Positions 16,889 to 26,337 of a DNA stretch of 64,000 nt are shown here, piece by piece. This DNA comes from Gramella sp. AN32 (lineage in GTDB: Bacteria > Bacteroidota > Bacteroidia > Flavobacteriales > Flavobacteriaceae). The notes beneath the pieces were generated by a model. The model saw nothing but the letters and a program-made list of their open reading frames with translations, was not told the DNA's origin and did not search any database. The stretch lies in NCBI RefSeq assembly GCF_023718305.1, contig NZ_QEYO01000003.1, forward strand, positions 1-64,000. The letters run 5' to 3'. Position numbers and translations under genes: made by a program. Position 1 is the stretch's first letter, and every line of letters starts with the position of its first letter.

Positions 16889-16920
16889 GCTTTCAAGATA
16901 AGAAATTGTATTTTAGCTGC

Positions 16921-17094
16921 ATGGGTTTTCAGAAAAAAAGAATTCCAGTTGAAGACGGTGATTATTACCTTACTCCCGAGGGTTACCGATGTTTTACAGA
17001 GCAATATCATCTAAAAAGAGGTTATTGCTGTGAGAGCGGATGCCGCCATTGTCCATACGGATATAATAAGAAAACGAACACTCAAGAATCTTAA
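16921..17094 (+). CDS. DUF5522 small cysteine-motif protein
   Basis: A 57-residue protein when started at the ATG at 16921; an upstream TTG at 16906 is less likely. DYYLTPEGYRCFTEQYH followed by RGYCCESGCRHCPYGY is the DUF5522 signature, with four cysteines (CC...C..C) that could bind zinc or an iron-sulfur cluster. Function is unknown. Its stop is one base before the ATG of hutU, so it is translationally linked to the urocanase gene. A near-consensus -7 box (TATTTTAG) ends four or five bases before the ATG. Confidence 0.85.
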   Translation: MGFQKKRIPVEDGDYYLTPEGYRCFTEQYHLKRGYCCESGCRHCPYGYNKKTNTQES

Positions 17095-17095
17095 C

Positions 17096-19144
17096 ATGAC
17101 TTTTAAAGAGCAAATCCTTCAGGGTATTCCTGAAGTTCTTCCTGAACCAAAAAAGTACGATCCCACGATTAACCACGCTCCCAAGCGAAAAGATATCCTG
17201 GAAGCTGCTGAAAAAAGACTGGCTTTGGAAAATGCCCTGCGCTATTTTGATAAAAAACATCATGCAGAATTATTACCTGAATTTCGTAACGAACTGGAAG
17301 AATATGGGAGGATTTATATGTACCGCTTTAAGCCGGAATATGATTTTTTTGCCAGGCCTATTGAAGATTATCCGGGTAAAACCGTACAGGCAAAAGCGAT
17401 CATGCTTATGATCCAGAACAATCTGGATCCGGAAGTTGCACAGCATCCTGAAGAATTGATCACCTATGGAGGCAATGGATCGGTTTTTCAAAACTGGGCA
17501 CAATATCTCCTTACCATGAAATACCTGGCAGAGATGAACGACGACCAAACTTTGGCCATGTATTCCGGGCATCCTATGGGAATTTTCCCTTCGAATAAAA
17601 ATGCTCCCCGGGTAGTGGTCACTAACGGAATGATGGTTCCTAATTATTCCAAACCTGATGACTGGGAAAAATTTAATGCTTTAGGCGTCACCCAATACGG
17701 GCAAATGACCGCGGGCAGTTATATGTATATTGGTCCGCAGGGAATTGTTCATGGCACTACGATCACTGTACTAAATGCGCTCAGAAAAATATGGCAAACT
17801 TCCCCTTCCCAAGAGGGAAAGGGGCCAGGGGATGGGGCATTATTTCTTACTTCAGGATTAGGTGGAATGAGTGGTGCGCAGCCAAAAGCCGGAAATATTG
17901 CCGGATGCATCACCATTTGCGCAGAAGTCAATCCTAAAGCAACACAAACCCGCCACAAGCAGGGATGGGTAGATGAAGTGATTAACGATCTTAAAGAACT
18001 GGCGGAAAGAGTTGAAAAAGCGCGGAGTAATAAGGAAGTTGTTTCCATAGCTTACCAGGGAAATATTGTAGAGGTCTGGGAATACTTTGCCGAAAATGAT
18101 ATTTATATCGATTTGGGCAGCGACCAGACTTCGCTGCATAATCCCTGGGCCGGTGGATATTATCCCGTGGGTTTAAGCTTTGCAGAGTCCAACGAATTGA
18201 TGTCGCAAAATCCTGAAAAATTTAAAGAAAAAGTTCAGGAGAGTTTGCGAAGACAGGTAACCGCCATTAATAAGCATACTCAAAAAGGAACTTATTTCTT
18301 CGATTATGGAAATGCTTTTTTACTGGAAGCTTCCAGGGCAGGAGCAAAAGTTTATAAAGACAAAAATGGGAGTTTTGTTCCCTCCCCTTCGGGAAGGGTT
18401 AGGGAGGGGCAGGAATGGGCTTACCCTAGTTATGTTCAGGATATTATGGGTCCCATGTGCTTTGATTATGGATTTGGGCCTTTTCGCTGGGTATGTGCTT
18501 CGGGAAAAGAAGAAGACCTTCAAAAGACAGATAAAATCGCTACTGAAGTTCTTCAGAAGCTAAAGCAGGAAGCACCGGAAGAAATTCAGCAGCAAATGCA
18601 AGATAATATTCAGTGGATCCAGGGAGCCCAGGAAAACAACTTAGTAGTAGGTTCCAAAGCGCGAATACTCTATGCTGATGCGATAGGAAGAATAGAAATT
18701 GCCAAAGCATTTAATAAAGCTATTGAAAAGGGGGAAATTGGATATGTAATCTTAGGCAGGGACCATCATGATGTTTCCGGTACCGATAGTCCATACCGTG
18801 AAACCTCGAATATCTATGATGGTTCAAGTTTTACGGCAGATATGGCCATTCAAAATGTAATTGGGGACAGTTTTAGGGGCGCCACATGGGTAAGTATCCA
18901 TAATGGCGGTGGCGTAGGCTGGGGAGAGGTGATTAACGGAGGCTTCGGCATGATTCTTGAGGGTAATGAAGACTCTGAAGAGCGCTTAAAATCGATGTTA
19001 TTCTGGGATGTAAATAATGGAATTGCCCGTAGGTCATGGGCAAGAAATAAGGAGGCAATTTTTACCGCAAAACGGGCAATGAAATCTAATCCTAATTTAA
19101 AATTAACCATTCCCAATCTCGTAGATGCCAAACTCTTCGATTAA
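17096..19144 (+). CDS. hutU: Urocanate hydratase, with two in-frame repeat insertions
   Basis: Urocanase converts urocanate to imidazolone propionate in histidine breakdown, using NAD+ as electrophile. Visible family blocks are SGHPMGIFPS, FLTSGLGGMSGAQPKAGN (NAD-binding glycine loop), IMGPMCFDYGFGPFRW (active-site Cys region), and GRDHHDVSGTDSPYRET. The start at 17096 is chosen because the longer frame overlaps the DUF5522 gene. At 682 residues it is the long bacteroidotal form. Two stretches do not belong to the family: SPSQEGKGPGDG, before FLTSGLGG, and VPSPSGRVREGQEWA, before YPSYVQDIMGP. Both are encoded by GC-rich palindromic repeat DNA inserted in frame. They sit between conserved blocks, so the enzyme may still work. 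Confidence 0.95.
   Translation: MTFKEQILQGIPEVLPEPKKYDPTINHAPKRKDILEAAEKRLALENALRYFDKKHHAELLPEFRNELEEYGRIYMYRFKPEYDFFARPIEDYPGKTVQAKAIMLMIQNNLDPEVAQHPEELITYGGNGSVFQNWAQYLLTMKYLAEMNDDQTLAMYSGHPMGIFPSNKNAPRVVVTNGMMVPNYSKPDDWEKFNALGVTQYGQMTAGSYMYIGPQGIVHGTTITVLNALRKIWQTSPSQEGKGPGDGALFLTSGLGGMSGAQPKAGNIAGCITICAEVNPKATQTRHKQGWVDEVINDLKELAERVEKARSNKEVVSIAYQGNIVEVWEYFAENDIYIDLGSDQTSLHNPWAGGYYPVGLSFAESNELMSQNPEKFKEKVQESLRRQVTAINKHTQKGTYFFDYGNAFLLEASRAGAKVYKDKNGSFVPSPSGRVREGQEWAYPSYVQDIMGPMCFDYGFGPFRWVCASGKEEDLQKTDKIATEVLQKLKQEAPEEIQQQMQDNIQWIQGAQENNLVVGSKARILYADAIGRIEIAKAFNKAIEKGEIGYVILGRDHHDVSGTDSPYRETSNIYDGSSFTADMAIQNVIGDSFRGATWVSIHNGGGVGWGEVINGGFGMILEGNEDSEERLKSMLFWDVNNGIARRSWARNKEAIFTAKRAMKSNPNLKLTIPNLVDAKLFD
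17799..17838. repeat. Palindromic repeat inserted in frame in hutU (first)
   Basis: C- and G-rich DNA unlike the surrounding gene: CCCCTTCCC-aaga-GGGAAAGGGG forms a hairpin, followed by a G-rich tail (CCAGGGGATGGGG). It adds about 12 residues before the conserved glycine loop of urocanase. Confidence 0.65.
18379..18411. repeat. Palindromic repeat inserted in frame in hutU (second)
   Basis: CCCTCCCCTTC facing GAAGGG-tt-AGGGAGGGG forms a strong GC-rich hairpin. It adds about 15 residues just before YPSYVQDIMGP. The composition is similar to the first insertion in this gene. Confidence 0.65.
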
Positions 19145-19170
19145 GCAATTGTAAAACTAATTACATACCT

Positions 19171-19710
19171 ATGAAAATTCTAAAAATTACCCCTCTCCTC
19201 TTACTGCTCGCAGTTTTTTTTACTTCTTGTAGTAGTGTTCGTGTAGCTTCAGATTATGATCGGGAAGCAAATTTTGGCAATTATGGCAGCTATGCCTTCT
19301 TTAAGCCGGGAATCGATAAAGCAGATATTTCAGACCTTGACAAAAAACGAATTCTTCGAGCGATTGAAGTTGAAATGGAAAAGAAAGGATTTACAAAATC
19401 TGAAGATCCCGATCTTTTAGTGAGTATTTTTACCAAAACGAATGAAAACATCAATATTTACCAGGGGGGAAATCCTTACTGGGGATATGGATGGGGCTGG
19501 TCTCCCTGGTATTGGGGATCAGGCTTCAATACGGTAAACAGGACCAGTGAAGGAACTTTATATATCGATCTTATCGATTCTGAAGGTAAGGAACTGGTTT
19601 GGCAGGGAATGGGAACTGCTGCTCTTGCAAGTGAGGTTAATAAGAAGCAGGAACGCATTAATGAGATTGTTGCCAAGATCATGGAAAAATATCCTCCCGG
19701 AATTGAATAA
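19171..19710 (+). CDS. DUF4136 lipoprotein
   Basis: A 179-residue lipoprotein: the signal peptide ends in the lipobox FFTSC (Cys20), so it is likely anchored in the outer membrane. The DUF4136 pattern is clear: DYDREANFGNYGSYAFF at the mature N-terminus, IEVEMEKKGFTKSEDPDLLVS in the middle, and LYIDLIDSEGKELVWQG near the end. A central loop is very rich in Gly, Trp and Tyr (YWGYGWGWSPWYWG), which is common in the family. Function is unknown. It lies 26 bases after hutU, so read-through is possible, and it is followed by a dispersed structured repeat. Confidence 0.9.
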   Translation: MKILKITPLLLLLAVFFTSCSSVRVASDYDREANFGNYGSYAFFKPGIDKADISDLDKKRILRAIEVEMEKKGFTKSEDPDLLVSIFTKTNENINIYQGGNPYWGYGWGWSPWYWGSGFNTVNRTSEGTLYIDLIDSEGKELVWQGMGTAALASEVNKKQERINEIVAKIMEKYPPGIE

Positions 19711-19711
19711 A

Positions 19712-19868
19712 AAATTTCTTAAACCGACTACCCCCGAGGCAAGCCGCAGGGGTATTTAACCGAAATTTTATATTTCCCCTCACCCAGAACTGCGAAAAAG
19801 CAGTTCCGACCTCTCCCTCGGGAGAGGTGAAGAGGAAACCCCGACGCAAAGCATCGGGAAAATTAGTT
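19712..19868. repeat. Structured dispersed repeat, copy A
   Basis: About 150 bp that recurs near 48318-48510. It holds three hairpins: GAACTGC-gaaaaa-GCAGTTC (19787-19806), ACCTCTCCC-tc-GGGAGAGGT (19809-19828) and CCCGA...TCGGG (19840-19858). The flanks AAATTTCTTAAA and ACCGAAATTTTATATT are also shared with the other copy. It carries no ORF. Confidence 0.8.
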
Positions 19869-19884
19869 AGATTAAAAAATATTC

Positions 19885-19909
19885 AAAGCCCCTTTTTGGG
19901 GCTTTTTTT
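19885..19909 (+). terminator. Rho-independent terminator
   Basis: AAAGCCCC-ttttt-GGGGC followed by seven T residues. It would end transcription from the hutU/DUF4136 side before the phenylalanine hydroxylase gene. Confidence 0.85.
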
Positions 19910-19989
19910 ATGCTTTCTCGTTAACTTCAAATTCTTCGTTCTAAGGCAATTTTTGTACTTTTAACGCAAACGATTTAGTAAGAGAAACC

Positions 19990-21747
19990 ATGCTAGAACA
20001 AATTGAATCTAATGTAATTTTAGACAGGCTTCCGGCCCATCTTCAGCAATATATCAAACCGCAGAATTACGAAAATTATACGGCCATTAATCAGGCGGTG
20101 TGGAGATACGTAATGCGCAAGAATGTAGATTATCTAAGCAAGGTAGCGCATTCCAGTTATCTGGATGGATTGCAGCAAACAGGAATTTCAATAGACCATA
20201 TTCCCAATATGTATGGAATGAACCGTATACTGAAAGAAATTGGCTGGGCGGCAGTAGCCGTAGATGGATTTATTCCGCCCGCCGCTTTTATGGAATTCCA
20301 GGCTTATAATGTCCTGGTCATTGCCAGTGACATTCGCCAGCTGGAACATTTAGAATATACCCCAGCTCCCGATATTATTCATGAAGGTGCCGGTCACGCT
20401 CCTATTATTGCCAATCCTGAATATGCCGAGTATCTTCGAAGATTTGGTGAAATTGGTTGCAAAGCGATTTCCAGTGCCCATGATTTTGATATTTATGAAG
20501 CCATCCGGGAACTTTCCATTTTAAAGGAAGCTGAAAATACACCGAAGGAAAGAATTGAAGCGGTGGAAAAACGCGTGGAAGAACTTCAGCATAAAGAGGT
20601 AAAACCAAGCGAAATGTCCCAAATAAGGAATTTACACTGGTGGACCGTGGAATATGGCCTAATTGGCACTCCGGAGAATCCGAAAATTTATGGGGCGGGA
20701 CTTTTATCATCTATCGGGGAAAGCAAATCCTGTATGACAGATAAAGTGAAGAAGCTACCTTATACCATTGAAGCAGCCAAGCAGGAATTTGATATTACCA
20801 AACCACAACCCCAGCTTTATGTAACCCCAGATTTTGCACATTTAAGCCTGGTACTGGAAGAGTTTGCCAATAAAATGGCTTTACGAAAAGGTGGATTAGA
20901 AGGAATACAGAAGCTAATCGATTCTAAAAATCTTGGAACTATTGAATTAAGCACAGGGATACAAATCTCAGGAAATTTCAGTAGGGTTATTGAGCATGAA
21001 GGCGAACCTATTTATATTAAAACTGAAGGGGAAACTGCCCTATCTTATAGGGAAAAGGAACTGGTTGGTCATGGAATTTCCAGCCATCAAGAAGGTTTTG
21101 GGTCCCCTCTGGGAAAACTAAAAGGAATTAACCTCGCTATAGAAGATATGAGCCCAAGGGATCTTAAAGCTTATGATATTTATGAAGGTGAACAGATATC
21201 TTTGGAGTTCGAGGGTGGAATAATGGTGAAAGGCGAGATCATCACCGGAACCCGAAATCTTCAGGGGAAAATTATTTTGATCAGTTTTAAAAATTGTACC
21301 GTAACGTATCTTGATGAAATCTTATTTCAACCGGAATGGGGCAAATTTGATATGGCTGTAGGTAAAGAAATTATTTCAGCATTTGCCGGACCAGCAGACT
21401 ATCAATCTTTCGATCTTATTACGCATAAGACTTCCACCAGCACCATCAAATCTAAAACAAGTAAATCCAGGGAAGAATTGGAATCCTTATATGAGTCCGT
21501 TCATCATATTAGAAATGGTGAAAACACTAAATTTTCATTGGAAGCCGCATTCGATATTTTAAGCAAATTTCATAAGAAAGACTGGTTGCTTAGTATCGAA
21601 ATTTATGAACTTGCCCTTGAAAATGATGCGAAACTTGCTAAAACTGTAAAAAACAGACTGCTGGAAATCAAAAAGGAAAGACCTGAAATTGCCCATCTTA
21701 TCGATGATGGAATAGAAATGGCAAAAAAGCAATTAATTACCACTTAA
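19990..21747 (+). CDS. Aromatic amino acid (phenylalanine 4-) hydroxylase, long form
   Basis: A tetrahydropterin-dependent non-haem iron monooxygenase. The iron site is visible as PDIIHEGAGHAP (two His, about residues 127-138) and the Glu in WWTVEYGL (about 220). ISIDHIPNMYGMNRIL and FAAVDGF-like blocks fix the catalytic domain to residues 1-330. Residues from about 340 to 585 form a C-terminal extension absent from the usual 260-300-residue bacterial enzyme but seen in Bacteroidota; its role is unknown. It probably converts Phe to Tyr, but Trp or other aromatic substrates cannot be excluded. The stop overlaps the convergent DUF4230 gene by four bases. Confidence 0.88.
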   Translation: MLEQIESNVILDRLPAHLQQYIKPQNYENYTAINQAVWRYVMRKNVDYLSKVAHSSYLDGLQQTGISIDHIPNMYGMNRILKEIGWAAVAVDGFIPPAAFMEFQAYNVLVIASDIRQLEHLEYTPAPDIIHEGAGHAPIIANPEYAEYLRRFGEIGCKAISSAHDFDIYEAIRELSILKEAENTPKERIEAVEKRVEELQHKEVKPSEMSQIRNLHWWTVEYGLIGTPENPKIYGAGLLSSIGESKSCMTDKVKKLPYTIEAAKQEFDITKPQPQLYVTPDFAHLSLVLEEFANKMALRKGGLEGIQKLIDSKNLGTIELSTGIQISGNFSRVIEHEGEPIYIKTEGETALSYREKELVGHGISSHQEGFGSPLGKLKGINLAIEDMSPRDLKAYDIYEGEQISLEFEGGIMVKGEIITGTRNLQGKIILISFKNCTVTYLDEILFQPEWGKFDMAVGKEIISAFAGPADYQSFDLITHKTSTSTIKSKTSKSREELESLYESVHHIRNGENTKFSLEAAFDILSKFHKKDWLLSIEIYELALENDAKLAKTVKNRLLEIKKERPEIAHLIDDGIEMAKKQLITT

Positions 21748-22358
21748 ATCCTAATACTTTCCAGCATATTATTATCATTGATTTCGGTATCGTGGTATTC
21801 AAGTGTCCACCCCATACTATTGGTTAAAATATATATTTTCTGAAGTTCACTTATCAGCCTGTTTTGAGCATTTGACTTGAGGCTTGAATTTTCAATTTTA
21901 TCTTGCAGGTTTTTGTCGATGCGATCCTTGATTTTATTATAATCTTCCGCTTCAAATTGATTGAGATAATCCTGCGTTACATCGTAATATTTAATATTGG
22001 GATTAATGTTGATCTCCTCTTTCGGAATATTTTTAATGATCACCCGTCGATTTTCTTCGTCGACTTCAATATCCAGTTTACTCAGGTCATAAGCAATGGT
22101 CACATCTGCATTTACCACAATTAGCGCCTTCTTACGAGCAGAAAGTACATCGAAATAAAGGCTCTTAGAATTTTTATAGGTAAAAACCTGGGTAAAACTA
22201 CCTTCAGTAACCACGAGTTTTCCAACATTTCGTATTTGTTTCTGAATTAATGCGGTAGATTCCTCTAATGATTCCTTTTCATTATTTTTCTGTTCCCAAT
22301 ACATAAAGCCAAGAATGACCACTGCAATGAATAAAACAGCTAAAAGAATATTTTTCAT
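21744..22358 (-). CDS. DUF4230 protein, membrane-anchored
   Basis: A 204-residue protein with a single N-terminal helix (residues 3-20) and a DUF4230 domain: LVVTEGSFTQVFTYK, then the FDVLSARKKALIVVNADVTIAYDLSK stretch and RRVIIKNIPKEEI. The domain should face the periplasm. Function is unknown. It stands alone on the reverse strand; a candidate structured RNA with its own terminator separates it from the GSCFA gene upstream. Confidence 0.9.
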   Translation of the reverse strand: MKNILLAVLFIAVVILGFMYWEQKNNEKESLEESTALIQKQIRNVGKLVVTEGSFTQVFTYKNSKSLYFDVLSARKKALIVVNADVTIAYDLSKLDIEVDEENRRVIIKNIPKEEININPNIKYYDVTQDYLNQFEAEDYNKIKDRIDKNLQDKIENSSLKSNAQNRLISELQKIYILTNSMGWTLEYHDTEINDNNMLESIRI

Positions 22359-22440
22359 TATTGCCCGAATAGAGATTTCGTGGAAAGATAATGGAAGACA
22401 AATAACTTCTCTATTAAATAATTTCTAAAATGAAATATAA

Positions 22441-22581
22441 AACTAAAGGACGGCCCCACCCGTCCCTTAGTAAATCTAAAATCTACCCCAACAAATTTTA
22501 GAAAACAAATTCTCATAAACCTTTGAAAATCGGAAACGTAGGCCTCCTGACAATCTCAGACTCACTTCAAATTTGAGTAGT
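22441..22581 (-). ncRNA. Candidate structured small RNA (possibly 6S-like)
   Basis: On the reverse strand CUACUCAAAUUU (22580-22569) can pair with AAAUUU-GUUG-GGGUAG (22498-22483), closing a loop of about 70 nt. A terminator hairpin follows (22470-22443) with UUUUAUAUUU after it. Each stem has one position that is a G-U wobble on the reverse strand but an A-C clash on the forward strand, so the RNA should be reverse-strand. The long closed bubble resembles 6S RNA, but I could not match a family consensus. It could also be a long 3' end of the GSCFA transcript. Confidence 0.4.
22443..22470 (-). terminator. Rho-independent terminator of the candidate RNA
   Basis: On the reverse strand CUAAGGGACGG pairs with CCGUCCUUUAG (11 pairs, one G-U) around a short G-rich loop, followed by UUUUAUAUUU. 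Confidence 0.7.
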
Positions 22582-22655
22582 AAAAATACAATTAAATTAA
22601 AACCCGAAAAAAGTTTTTAATTACCAAATCTTAAAAATTTTAAGATTTCTAGTGT

Positions 22656-23615
22656 TTATAGGGGATCATCAAACGATATTTCAGGGTGTTTTGTCTGAAT
22701 TTTGACAATTCCTTCCTGAATTTTCGTAAGAATTTTCGTATATGAAGAGTTTGTTTTGGCGGGAAAGCGATGATTCCTTAATTTTTGAATACGATCTATT
22801 TCAGAATTTAAGCTTGTGGACTCTTCACCCATCCAAATTTGAAGGAATTTTTCCCAGATATAATCTATCGCTGTCACATTTGGATGAATGAGATCTTCAG
22901 CATAAAATCTATAGTCACGAAGATCATCCATCATAATCTCATAAGATGGAAAATAATGCACCTGTTTATTTTCCTGCAGGCAATTATGAATACTACTTAT
23001 AAGAATGGCTTTACTTCTCTGGTTTTCAACTACCCCATCTTTTAAATGTCGCACTGGTGAAACGGTGAAGATGAAATGGATTTCAGGATTTAAAGATCTC
23101 ACCATGGATATGATATCATTTAGATCTTTTAAAATTTCTTCAGAAGTACTTAATTGCTTTTTAAACTGTTTTTGCGGCAGTTTATGACAGTTTGCGGCAA
23201 CTATACCTGTCTCTGGGTGAAAATAGCCCCAGGCGGTGCCTAAGCTTATAATTAGATGTGAGGCGCCTTTTAAATATTCCCGGGCACTTTCTAGGGTTTC
23301 ATTTAAATTGTTCAAACAACTTTCTTTGGAATTTCTTCGCATTAAGGAATGAGCTTCCAAAGTTTGCCAGGTATCATTAAATTCAAAAATATCTTTTTCC
23401 GTAAATTTTCGATTTTCCGCAAGCCGGCGTAAAAATTGATTTATCGGGGAAGGATGAAAGATAATCCCGGTGGGATTCTGAAGATTTGGAAACCGAAACC
23501 AATCCAGTTTTTTCCCAATATTCTGCACGAAACAGGAGCCCAATAAAAACAATTTGCTCTTATGATCTATTTTAGGAAAACCTTCCGGAATTGAAAATTC
23601 AGTTCTAAATTTCAT
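22656..23615 (-). CDS. GSCFA-domain protein
   Basis: A 319-residue soluble protein of the GSCFA family, named for its N-terminal motif, seen here as LLGSCFVQNIGKKL (about residues 24-37). The family belongs to the SGNH/GDSL hydrolase-like group: the Ser of GSC is followed by LIISLGTAWGY and, near the end, DLIHPNVTAIDYIW, which carries the Asp-x-x-His pair of such hydrolases. It probably acts on acyl or acetyl esters, but no substrate is known. It lies 45 bases downstream of alaS on the same strand and may be read through from it. Confidence 0.9.
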   Translation of the reverse strand: MKFRTEFSIPEGFPKIDHKSKLFLLGSCFVQNIGKKLDWFRFPNLQNPTGIIFHPSPINQFLRRLAENRKFTEKDIFEFNDTWQTLEAHSLMRRNSKESCLNNLNETLESAREYLKGASHLIISLGTAWGYFHPETGIVAANCHKLPQKQFKKQLSTSEEILKDLNDIISMVRSLNPEIHFIFTVSPVRHLKDGVVENQRSKAILISSIHNCLQENKQVHYFPSYEIMMDDLRDYRFYAEDLIHPNVTAIDYIWEKFLQIWMGEESTSLNSEIDRIQKLRNHRFPAKTNSSYTKILTKIQEGIVKIQTKHPEISFDDPL

Positions 23616-23660
23616 TATCGAAAATTAAAAATCCTGAAAGTCGTTTCGGGATTTATTATT

Positions 23661-26273
23661 TTAAAGATAAGAGCTTGCTTTTTGTAAAGCCTCATTAATT
23701 CCCTGCGGATTTTTTCCTCCTGCCGTAGCAAAAAACGGCTGGCCACCGCCTCCACCCTGGATATATTTTCCAAGTTCACGAACAATTGTTCCTGCGTCGA
23801 TGTCTTTTTCAGCTACCAGATTTTTGGAAATATAACAGGAAAGCAGTGCTTTTCCATCCTGTTCTGCCCCAAAAAGAAGGAATAAATTATCAATTTCATC
23901 GCCTAATTGAAATGCCAGATCTTTTATTCCCGCGGCATCAAGGTCTACTTTTTTAGCCAGAAAATTTACCCCGTTTTTATGCTCGATTTCAGATTTTAGA
24001 TCTGTTTTCAAATTTTTCGCTTTATCCCGCAGTAAAGATTCCACCTGCTTTTTAAGACTTGCATTTTCTTCCTGAAGAGATTGTACCGCTTTTACCGGAT
24101 TATTATTGCTTTTTAATCCGCTTTTAATTTCATCCAGCATTTGCGTTTGCTCTTCAAAGAACTTCATCGCAGCTTCACCGGTAATGGCCTCAATTCGTCG
24201 AATTCCCGAGGCTACTGCCGATTCTCCCGTGATTTTAAAATACCAGATATCAGCCGTGTTGTTAACATGAATTCCTCCGCACAACTCCATAGAATCACCA
24301 AATCGAATCGCACGCACTGAATCCCCATATTTCTCCCCAAATAGTGCAATGGCGCCCTGCTCGATTGCCTGATCGTAAGAAATATCCCGCTGCTCCTCTA
24401 ACTTAAGTTGCTCTTTAATTCGTGCATTTACAAATCGTTCCACTTTTTCAAGCTCTTCAGAAGTAACTTTACTGAAATGTGAAAAATCGAATCTTAAATA
24501 ATCTTTTTGTACCATGGAACCTTTTTGTTCCACATGTGTCCCCAGAACGCTGCGCAATGCCTGATGTAGAAGATGGGTAGCTGAATGGTTAGAGGCCGTA
24601 TTTGCCCTTTCCTGATAGTTTACCAAAGCTTTAAATTCAGCTTCAGGATTTTTAGGTAATTTTTTAGCAAAATGAACAATTAGATTATTTTCCTTCCTCG
24701 TATCAAAAATCTTGATCGTTTCCCCTTCCGAAGACAATAAAATCCCTTTATCCCCAACCTGGCCTCCGCCTTCAGGATAAAAAGGTGTTTTATTTAATAT
24801 AATTTGAAAGATCTCCCCTTTCGCTTTTGAATCTACCTTCCGATATTTGGCAATTTTCACATCGGCTTCCAGGAGTTCGTAACCCACAAAGGAATTTTCC
24901 TCAACCTCGGTAAGTTCTTCCCAATCCCCGGCACTCATTTGGGTAGCACTTCTGGAGCGGTCTTTCTGTTTCTGAAGTTCTGCATCAAAACCAGCTTCAT
25001 CTAACGAATACCCATTTTCTTTAAGAATCAGCGAAGTTAAATCGATGGGAAAACCATACGTGTCATAGAGCTCAAATGCTTTTTCCCCGGGAATTCTATT
25101 CCCGGGAACACTTTTCATCAAATTGTCTAAGAGCACCAATCCCTGGTCCAAAGTTCGCAGGAAAGAAGCTTCTTCTTCCCTAATCACATTTTGAATAAGT
25201 GTTTTTTGGGACTTGAGTTCAGGAAATGCATTTCCCATTTGCTCGCTCAACACCGCAACCAATTTATAGATGAAAGGTTCTTTACTATTTAAAAAGGTGA
25301 AACCATAGCGAATTGCCCTTCGCAAAATCCTTCTAATCACATAGCCTGCCCCGGTATTACTTGGCAACTGGCCATCGGCAATAGAAAATGCAACCGCACG
25401 CACATGATCTGAAATTACGCGAATTGCAATATCAACTTCTTCGGAATTGCCATATTTTGACTGGGTGACTTTTTCAATTTCAGAAATAAGCGGAGTGAAC
25501 ACATCGGTATCATAGTTTGATTGTGTTTTTTGCAAAACCATACAAAGCCGCTCAAAACCCATTCCCGTATCGATATGCTTCGCCGGTAGTTCCTCTAAAG
25601 TTCCATCAGCTTTACGATTATATTGCATAAAAACCAGGTTCCAGATTTCTACCACCTGAGGATGATCATTATTCACCAGGTCCCTACCGGGAATTTTCGC
25701 TTTTTCTTCAGCTGAACGTATATCTACATGAATTTCAGAACATGGCCCACATGGGCCCTGATCGCCCATCTCCCAAAAATTATCCTTTTTATTGCCATAA
25801 ATGATACGTTCTTCCGGAACTATCTTTTTCCAGATCTTTAATGCTTCGGTATCCAATTTAAGGTTATCACGGTCTTCACTACCTTCAAATACTGAAACGT
25901 AAAGGTTTTCAGGGTTTATTTTGAACTTTTCAGTCAATAATTCCCAGGCCCAGGAAATGGCTTCTTTTTTAAAATAATCACCAAAACTCCAATTGCCCAA
26001 CATTTCAAACATGGTATGATGATACGTGTCATGTCCTACCTCTTCAAGATCGTTGTGTTTCCCACTTACCCGAAGACATTTTTGAGTATCGGCAAGCCTT
26101 TTGGAAGTTGGTTTGGTATTTCCAAGAAAATATTCTTTGAATTGGTTCATTCCCGCATTGGTGAACATTAAAGTAGGATCATTTTTGATCACCATAGGTG
26201 CAGAAGAGACTATACTATGTTTTTTTGATTTAAAATATTCGAGAAATTCTTTGCGGATATCCTGTGATTTCAT
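23661..26273 (-). CDS. alaS: Alanyl-tRNA synthetase
   Basis: A class II synthetase that charges tRNA-Ala. The catalytic core lies in the first 450 residues or so ([30 protein letters not shown]). The editing domain has the zinc ligands [11 protein letters not shown] and CGGIHV, and the C-Ala/DHHA1 domain ends with [14 protein letters not shown]. The ATG at 26273 is preferred to the one at 26291 because the protein then begins [11 protein letters not shown], as is usual. Full length is about 870 residues. A -7 box and a leader with competing hairpins lie upstream, between alaS and the divergent M23 peptidase gene. Confidence 0.96.
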   Translation of the reverse strand: MKSQDIRKEFLEYFKSKKHSIVSSAPMVIKNDPTLMFTNAGMNQFKEYFLGNTKPTSKRLADTQKCLRVSGKHNDLEEVGHDTYHHTMFEMLGNWSFGDYFKKEAISWAWELLTEKFKINPENLYVSVFEGSEDRDNLKLDTEALKIWKKIVPEERIIYGNKKDNFWEMGDQGPCGPCSEIHVDIRSAEEKAKIPGRDLVNNDHPQVVEIWNLVFMQYNRKADGTLEELPAKHIDTGMGFERLCMVLQKTQSNYDTDVFTPLISEIEKVTQSKYGNSEEVDIAIRVISDHVRAVAFSIADGQLPSNTGAGYVIRRILRRAIRYGFTFLNSKEPFIYKLVAVLSEQMGNAFPELKSQKTLIQNVIREEEASFLRTLDQGLVLLDNLMKSVPGNRIPGEKAFELYDTYGFPIDLTSLILKENGYSLDEAGFDAELQKQKDRSRSATQMSAGDWEELTEVEENSFVGYELLEADVKIAKYRKVDSKAKGEIFQIILNKTPFYPEGGGQVGDKGILLSSEGETIKIFDTRKENNLIVHFAKKLPKNPEAEFKALVNYQERANTASNHSATHLLHQALRSVLGTHVEQKGSMVQKDYLRFDFSHFSKVTSEELEKVERFVNARIKEQLKLEEQRDISYDQAIEQGAIALFGEKYGDSVRAIRFGDSMELCGGIHVNNTADIWYFKITGESAVASGIRRIEAITGEAAMKFFEEQTQMLDEIKSGLKSNNNPVKAVQSLQEENASLKKQVESLLRDKAKNLKTDLKSEIEHKNGVNFLAKKVDLDAAGIKDLAFQLGDEIDNLFLLFGAEQDGKALLSCYISKNLVAEKDIDAGTIVRELGKYIQGGGGGQPFFATAGGKNPQGINEALQKASSYL

Positions 26274-26337
26274 TCCGTTATTTTCTTGCAATTTTTATTA
26301 AATTATGAAGACGGTGAAACAATTCCTATATTTGTTC

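Larger units (their letters stand above)
22359..22655. other. Intergenic region (297 bp) holding a candidate RNA
   Basis: There is no coding sequence. The middle holds the structured element described at 22441-22581. Next to the GSCFA stop, AAATCTTAAAA-ATTTTAAGATTT (22626-22648) is an AT-only palindrome, a weak terminator candidate. Confidence 0.6.

Noticed and set aside
17030..17095. Longer N-terminus for urocanate hydratase
   Set aside because: The extra 22 codons overlap the DUF5522 gene in another frame and are not family-like; the ATG at 17096 follows the DUF5522 stop directly.
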